Source of the DNA: Patescibacteria group bacterium UBA6102 | Lineage (GTDB): Bacteria; Patescibacteriota; Minisyncoccia; Minisyncoccales; UBA5738 | NCBI GenBank assembly: GCA_002423555.1 | Contig: DIWQ01000043.1 | Span: 8,226 to 16,891 of the forward strand | Reading direction: 5' to 3' | Length of the DNA stretch: 8,666 bases | In this document: one piece after another, positions 5,791 to 8,666 of the stretch | Numbering within the stretch: position 1 is the first letter of the stretch | How the letters are laid out: each line of letters starts with the position of its first letter | Notes under the pieces: generated by a model | Told to the model about the DNA's origin: nothing | Databases searched by the model: none | Seen by the model: the letters and a program-made list of their open reading frames with translations, nothing else | Program-made: the position numbers and the translations under genes

Positions 5791-5813
5791 CAACGACCAT
5801 ATTGAATGCTTTA

Positions 5814-5855
5814 ATCAATTATTAATTATCAATTATCATTTATAATTTATAATCA
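5814..5855. repeat. Heptanucleotide-phased AT spacer (rpsD-rpoA, rpsD side)
   Basis: Five to six 7-bp units of the form ATNAATT (ATCAATT, ATTAATT and variants) run in register from 5814 to about 5855, ending just before the rpsD stop codon. Confidence 0.75.
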
Positions 5856-5858
5856 ATT

Positions 5859-6491
5859 TTATTTGGCGTAGAATTCAAAGACGGAACCGATCTCCGCCGG
5901 CGGCATTGCCTCTTCCAGCGTGGGATCGCCCACTCTTTTTCCCTCAATCTTGTCCGCGTCCAAAGACAGCCATAACGGCGGTTTTTGGGACTTGAGCGCG
6001 GGTTTCAACTGAGTGAAATAGGCATTGCTCGCTTTGCGCGCCACCACCGACACCACATCTCCCTTGTTAATCCGGCGCGCCGGCAAATTAACCGGCTTGC
6101 CGTTGACCAAGAAAGACTTATGACTCACCAGCTGGCGGGCCGCCAAACGCGAGGGAGCAAATCCCAGGCGGAAAACCACGTTGTCCAAACGGCTCTCCAA
6201 GGAATCAACCAGCGCCAGCGGCAAATCCGCATTCCGGCCTTTCTGCTCCAAAATCGCCTTGACATAATTCTTGAATTGCTGTTCGCGCAGACTGTACCAC
6301 GCTTTCATCCGCTGTTTTTCCCGCAGTTCGCGGCCATATTCGGACAACGAACGAGGACGGCGCTTGCCTTTCTTGCCGGGGGTCGTCGCCCGGCGCACCA
6401 TCGCGCATTTTTGGTTGTAGCAACGGGCACCCTTTAAGAACAGCTTGGCGCCGGCGCGCCGGCAAATTTTGCATTTAACGTTGGTTTCCAT
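5859..6491 (-). CDS. rpsD: 30S ribosomal protein S4 (uS4), zinc-binding form
   Basis: This 210-residue protein carries C7-x2-C10-x13-C24-x4-C29, the zinc site of C+ type S4 (the spacing seen in Thermus), followed by 'RRPRSLSEYGRELREKQRMKAWYSLREQQFKNYV' and the S4 RNA-binding domain 'SRLDNVVFRLGFAPSRLAARQLVSHKSFLVNGKPV' (100-135). S4 starts 16S rRNA 5'-domain assembly and in many bacteria represses its own operon. The ATG at 6491 is chosen because it places the zinc motif at the expected N-terminus; an upstream ATG at 6536 would add 15 unlikely residues and overlap rpsK. The rpsK stop lies 14 bases upstream. No Shine-Dalgarno sequence. The long spacer before rpoA is discussed separately. Confidence 0.95.
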   Translation of the reverse strand: METNVKCKICRRAGAKLFLKGARCYNQKCAMVRRATTPGKKGKRRPRSLSEYGRELREKQRMKAWYSLREQQFKNYVKAILEQKGRNADLPLALVDSLESRLDNVVFRLGFAPSRLAARQLVSHKSFLVNGKPVNLPARRINKGDVVSVVARKASNAYFTQLKPALKSQKPPLWLSLDADKIEGKRVGDPTLEEAMPPAEIGSVFEFYAK

Positions 6492-6505
6492 TGAAGAATG
6501 ATTAA

Positions 6506-6958
6506 TTAAACTTTGCGGGGTTTGCGGGGTTTGCATCCGTTGTGCGGGACCGGCGTGACATCCTTGATCGCGGCCACGTCAATTCCCCGCGCCACCAGCG
6601 ACCGAATCGCCGAATCGCGCCCGGAGCCGATACCTTTCACTATCACCTTGACCCGTTCCACCGAAAACTTCTTGATGATCTCGGCCACCGCTTCCGCCAC
6701 CTTGGAGGCCGCAAACGGCGTCCCTTTCTTGGTGCCCTTGAAGCCGATGCTTCCCGCGGATTTGGCGCACAAAACATTGCCCCCTTCGTCGGCGAAAGAA
6801 ACAATCGTGTTATTGTAGGTGGAAGAAATAAAAACCTTCCCCTGGCGCGCCCGCGCCGGATTCTTGACCGTGTATTCCTTCTTGACCTTGGCTTCAACCG
6901 CATCCCGCTCTTTCAGCAGGTCTTCCTTATTTTGAACGGCAACATGCTTCTTACCCAT
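6506..6958 (-). CDS. rpsK: 30S ribosomal protein S11 (uS11)
   Basis: The 150 residues comprise a ~37-residue Lys/Glu-rich N-terminal extension and the S11 core: 'GKVFISSTYNNTIVSFAD' (40-57), 'SAGSIGFKGTKKGTPFAA', 'VKGIGSGRDSAIRSL' and the conserved end 'DVTPVPHNGCKPRKPRKV'. S11 forms the platform of the small subunit near the mRNA exit and pairs with S21 and S7. Usual length is ~129 residues, so the N-terminus is modestly longer. The ATG at 6958 is the first in frame, and no internal Met lies between it and the core. A 116-base AT spacer separates it from rpsM. Confidence 0.95.
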   Translation of the reverse strand: MGKKHVAVQNKEDLLKERDAVEAKVKKEYTVKNPARARQGKVFISSTYNNTIVSFADEGGNVLCAKSAGSIGFKGTKKGTPFAASKVAEAVAEIIKKFSVERVKVIVKGIGSGRDSAIRSLVARGIDVAAIKDVTPVPHNGCKPRKPRKV

Positions 6959-6964
6959 CGTAGT

Positions 6965-7074
6965 AAATTTAAAATTTAAATATCAAAATGGAAAATCATA
7001 TTGTTTAAATTTTGTTTTACAAAATTTAAACAATTTTCCTTAATTTTGATTTTTGATTTTTCAATTTTTAATTT
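6965..7074. repeat. Heptanucleotide-phased AT spacer (rpsM-rpsK)
   Basis: A-tract/T-tract units start every 7 bases from 6965 (AAATTTA at 6965 and 6972) through 7042 (AATTTTG), 7049 (ATTTTTG), 7056 (ATTTTTC) to 7063 and 7070 (AATTTTT). The register is kept across the whole spacer although unit sequence drifts in the middle. Confidence 0.65.
7000..7034. repeat. 15-bp perfect inverted repeat in the rpsM-rpsK spacer
   Basis: ATTGTTTAAATTTTG (7000-7014) is the exact reverse complement of 7020-7034, with a 5-base loop. GGAAA (6990-6994) and TTTCC (7035-7039) can extend it past a bulge. There is no U run after it on the transcribed strand, so it is not a standard terminator; a processing or pausing hairpin is possible. 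Confidence 0.6.
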
Positions 7075-7464
7075 TTATGTCGGGCTGGCGGCCGGCTTGC
7101 GGCCGGAACCCGCAGTTTTGCGCACATTGCCCCGCACCGTGCGGGTATTGGTCTTGGTGCGCTGGCCTCTCACCGGAAGATTTCGCGAGTGGCGCATTCC
7201 CCTCCAGGAAACGATATCTTTCAAGCGCTTGACATTCATCATAATCTCCCGCTTCAAATCGCCTTCCACATGGTAGCGCTTCTTGATAATCTCTTCAATG
7301 AGTTTCATTTGTTCAGGCGACAAATCCTTGGCTTTCGTCGCCGGATCAATCTTGGCCTCCGCCAGCACCACTTTCGCCGAAGATCTTCCGATCCCGTAAA
7401 TATATCCCAGTGCAATCCCGATTTGCTTGTTGTCCGGGATGTTAACCCCGATTATCCGTGGCAT
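7075..7464 (-). CDS. rpsM: 30S ribosomal protein S13 (uS13)
   Basis: This 129-residue protein is a typical S13: 'RIIGVNIPDNKQIGIALGYIYGIG' (3-26) with the helix-hairpin-helix-like RNA contact, 'HVEGDLKREIMMNVKRLKDIVSWRGMRHSRNLPVRGQRTKTN' and 'TRTVRG', then a basic Gly/Lys/Pro tail slightly longer than usual. S13 sits at the top of the small-subunit head and its tail reaches the tRNA sites and the B1 bridges. The ATG at 7464 gives the canonical N-terminus. The gene follows rpmJ after 90 bases and precedes rpsK as in most bacterial alpha operons; no Shine-Dalgarno sequence. Confidence 0.95.
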   Translation of the reverse strand: MPRIIGVNIPDNKQIGIALGYIYGIGRSSAKVVLAEAKIDPATKAKDLSPEQMKLIEEIIKKRYHVEGDLKREIMMNVKRLKDIVSWRGMRHSRNLPVRGQRTKTNTRTVRGNVRKTAGSGRKPAASPT

Positions 7465-7469
7465 ATTTC

Positions 7470-7504
7470 AAATTAAAAATTAAAATCAAAAAATTAAAAA
7501 CAAA
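7470..7504. repeat. Heptanucleotide repeat, five units, upstream of rpsM
   Basis: AAATTAA recurs at 7470, 7477 and 7491, with AATCAAA (7484) and AAACAAA (7498) filling the remaining register positions. It lies directly upstream of the rpsM start codon, in its leader. Confidence 0.8.
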
Positions 7505-7554
7505 AAAACTGTGCGCGCCATCCCTTGTGCGCATCGCAATGCCGACCCTCGCGG
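7505..7554 (-). other. GC-rich segment with weak hairpin in the rpmJ-rpsM spacer
   Basis: A GC-rich stretch abuts the heptamer array. It has TGTGCGC twice in direct repeat (7510-7516, 7526-7532). On the transcribed strand a 5-bp TGCGC/GCGCA stem (7533-7529 with 7516-7512, 12-base loop) is followed three bases later by a run of seven Ts (7508-7502). The stem is short for a terminator; partial attenuation between rpmJ and rpsM is possible but weakly supported. Confidence 0.3.
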
Positions 7555-7671
7555 CTACCCCTGTTTTTGCTTGTGCTTGGGATTTTTTTTGCAAATAACG
7601 TAAACCCGCCGCGAACGCTTCACGATTTGGCAATCCTTGCAAATTTTCTTGACCGAAGCTCTTACTTTCAT
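7555..7671 (-). CDS. rpmJ: 50S ribosomal protein L36 (bL36)
   Basis: This 38-residue protein begins 'MKVRASVKKICKDCQIVKR' and ends 'NPKHKQKQG'. The zinc ribbon ligands are Cys11, Cys14, Cys27 and His33. The C-x5-H spacing (one Lys more than the C-x4-H of 37-residue L36) is also known in some bL36 paralogs. L36 is a small late-assembly protein of the large subunit. The start is the ATG at 7671 in a longer open frame whose upstream part is a shadow of infA. It follows infA by 50 bases and ends in TAG. Confidence 0.95.
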   Translation of the reverse strand: MKVRASVKKICKDCQIVKRSRRVYVICKKNPKHKQKQG

Positions 7672-7721
7672 ATTTTTTAACCGATAATCTTCATTTTGCC
7701 GGCAAGACTCGCCCGCAAGCG

Positions 7722-7949
7722 TCAGTTGGCGGCTTTGCCGCGATAAACGATTCTTCCGCGGGCGTTGTCGTAGGGACTCATTTCCACCGTTACGTTGTCG
7801 CCGGGAAGAATTTTGATGCGAAACATTTTCAATTTTCCCGCCAGATGGCAAAGCACTTCCCGCCCGTCGGAAAGCCTGACGCGAAACTTTGCGTCCGGCA
7901 ACGATTCAAAAACTTGGCCTTGAAATCTGGGATCTCTTTGTTTTGTCAT
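7722..7949 (-). CDS. infA: Translation initiation factor IF-1
   Basis: This 75-residue protein has the single OB-fold of IF-1: 'GQVFESLPDAKFRVRLSDGREVLCHLAGKLKMFRIKILPGDNVTVEMSPYD' (abridged family pattern: E-x-L-P-x-A-x-F-x-V, H-x-x-G-K, I-x-I-L-P-G-D, S-P-Y-D) and 'RGRIVYR'. IF-1 occupies the A site of the 30S subunit during initiation. ATG at 7949 is preferred; an in-frame GTG at 7955 would add two residues. Either start lies within about 10 bases of the predicted transcription start, so the mRNA is leaderless or nearly so. It is the first gene of the operon, without the secY-adk-map genes often found upstream. Confidence 0.93.
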   Translation of the reverse strand: MTKQRDPRFQGQVFESLPDAKFRVRLSDGREVLCHLAGKLKMFRIKILPGDNVTVEMSPYDNARGRIVYRGKAAN

Positions 7950-7963
7950 TGGCACAATTTTAA

Positions 7964-7992
7964 ATTCTAGCAGATAACGGTTTGAAAGTCAA
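7964..7992 (-). promoter_or_regulatory. Promoter of the infA-rpsI operon
   Basis: On the minus strand, TTGACT (7992-7987) and an extended -10 TGC-TAGAAT (TAGAAT at 7969-7964) are separated by 17 bp. Both boxes match the consensus at five of six positions. Predicted transcription start is near 7957, 8 bases before the infA ATG. Confidence 0.8.
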
Positions 7993-8022
7993 CCGCCCGA
8001 CAGCTCCGCGGAAGAAAACGGT

Positions 8023-8666
8023 TTATTCCAAGATTGTCTCAATATCAATCCGATCCAAATCTCGCGGCACATTAAACCGCCATGGCGGCGACAGCCGGAT
8101 CTCGGCCTTTTTGGTGCCCGGACGGCTCATCAAAAACATTTTCGCTTCTTCGGATTTTTTTTCGGAAAGTCCCTTTTTTAAATCTTCGGGATGCATCCCC
8201 GAGTATATCGTCGCCGATACCGCCAGATCAAACGAAGGCAGTTTTTGTTCTTTGTCAACGCCGGCGCCTTCATATTGGACTTCAAAACTGCTCTCCTCGC
8301 AGATCATTCCCTCGGGAATCTGGCCTAAAACGAATTCTTTGCCCAGCGTGTCAAGATCGGCCTTCCGATAGGCGATCGCTTCCGCTTTTGCCGCCGCCTG
8401 CCCGCCGATTCGCGCCGCGTTATCGCCGGCCTTAGCCGAAATCTCCGGCGCGCCAATATCAAATTTAATTTCATTTTCATCGGTGATTTCCAATCCCTGT
8501 TCCCGCGCTTTGGCAATTAACTCTTTCTTGATTTCCTCCTTGGCCGAATCCTGGATCGCGATTTTGGCATTTTCCAAGTCTTCCTTGGTCACCTGAGGAA
8601 CGATTTCATTGGAGCCGCCGGTGAATCTCTCAAACGATTGTGCGGTGATGAAAGCGTATTGCGGCG
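8023..8666 (-). CDS. Hypothetical protein resembling CPR baseplate-J/gp47-like proteins (5' partial)
   Basis: The frame stays open to the window edge, so an internal Met at 8592 is not the true start; 213 C-terminal residues are visible. They begin 'AFITAQSFERFTGGSNEIVPQVTKEDLENAK', where a 'F-x-GG...V-T-x-E-D-L-x-x-A-K' stretch leads into a long charged helix, followed by Ala-rich and beta-rich segments and an ending '...AEIRLSPPWRFNVPRDLDRIDIETILE'. This layout resembles C-terminal parts of CPR membrane proteins annotated as baseplate J/gp47 family, in which a 'SPFW...P...I.I' ending is common. That link is recalled from the family pattern, not searched. No catalytic motif is seen. The stop lies just upstream of the infA promoter with no clear terminator between. 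Confidence 0.45.
   Translation of the reverse strand, partial: PQYAFITAQSFERFTGGSNEIVPQVTKEDLENAKIAIQDSAKEEIKKELIAKAREQGLEITDENEIKFDIGAPEISAKAGDNAARIGGQAAAKAEAIAYRKADLDTLGKEFVLGQIPEGMICEESSFEVQYEGAGVDKEQKLPSFDLAVSATIYSGMHPEDLKKGLSEKKSEEAKMFLMSRPGTKKAEIRLSPPWRFNVPRDLDRIDIETILE

Noticed and set aside
5732..5800. A 22-codon minus-strand ORF in the rpsD-rpoA spacer
   Set aside because: It overlaps the hairpin, has no ribosome binding site and no family resemblance; the structured RNA reading explains the segment better.
6492..6536. Earlier ATG for rpsD at 6536
   Set aside because: It would add 15 residues unlike S4 before the zinc motif and overlap rpsK by 31 bases; ATG 6491 fits the family N-terminus.
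3530..7504. Heptamer arrays as a CRISPR array
   Set aside because: Units are 7 bp with no spacers, and there are no cas genes.
7672..7721. Possible hairpin in the infA-rpmJ spacer
   Set aside because: Only a 4+3 bp stem with a mismatch and no U tract; not distinguishable from chance.
7987..8022. Terminator between the last gene and infA
   Set aside because: Only a 5-bp AACCG/CGGTT pairing with a 23-base loop and no T run could be found.
8023..8592. Start of the last gene at the Met at 8592
   Set aside because: The codon there is GTG inside a frame that stays open to the window edge with family-like sequence upstream, so the gene is a 5' partial.

Overview
The window looks like a piece of a Candidate Phyla Radiation (Patescibacteria, Parcubacteria-like) chromosome. 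The grounds are: a minimal ribosomal operon in the order infA-rpmJ-rpsM-rpsK-rpsD-rpoA-rplQ-rplM-rpsI; an RNA polymerase alpha subunit with no C-terminal domain; a PEGA-domain protein, an AAA/DUF4143 ATPase and a baseplate-J-like hypothetical protein, families often seen in these genomes; and no Shine-Dalgarno sequence at any gene start. TGA serves as stop for rpoA, infA, the ATPase and the PEGA protein, which argues against the TGA=Gly lineages (Gracilibacteria, Absconditabacteria). The placement comes from reading the sequence, not from a database search.

Layout. 1-1140 (+): the C-terminal part of a PEGA-domain, probable beta-propeller protein, followed by a terminator. 1250-1778 (+): a hicB-hicA toxin-antitoxin pair with its own promoter and a terminator nearly identical to the previous one. 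1779-2150: no intact gene, but the C-terminal remnant of an IS66-type transposase. 2160-3479 (-): an AAA ATPase/DUF4143 gene with a consensus promoter, two 18-bp dyads in the promoter/leader and a hairpin at its end. 3482-7992 (-): the nine-gene translation/transcription operon, from a consensus promoter just upstream of infA to a hairpin terminator after rpsI. 8023-8666 (-): the C-terminal part of a hypothetical protein cut by the window edge.

The operon makes initiation factor IF-1, ribosomal proteins bL36, uS13, uS11, uS4, bL17, uL13 and uS9, and RNA polymerase alpha. Several proteins carry charged low-complexity tails (S11 and S9 N-terminal, L17 C-terminal), and L13 and RpoA are shorter than usual. 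The first part of the window (1-3480) holds accessory genes separated by near-identical terminators.

The most unusual non-coding signal is a family of AT-rich spacers inside and just after the operon. They are built from degenerate 7-bp units kept in register for up to about 110 bp. One of them is interrupted by a GC-rich hairpin island between rpsD and rpoA. Other points of interest are the paired dyads at the ATPase promoter, the duplicated terminators bracketing hicBA, the missing alpha CTD, and promoters that would give leaderless or nearly leaderless mRNAs for hicB and infA.
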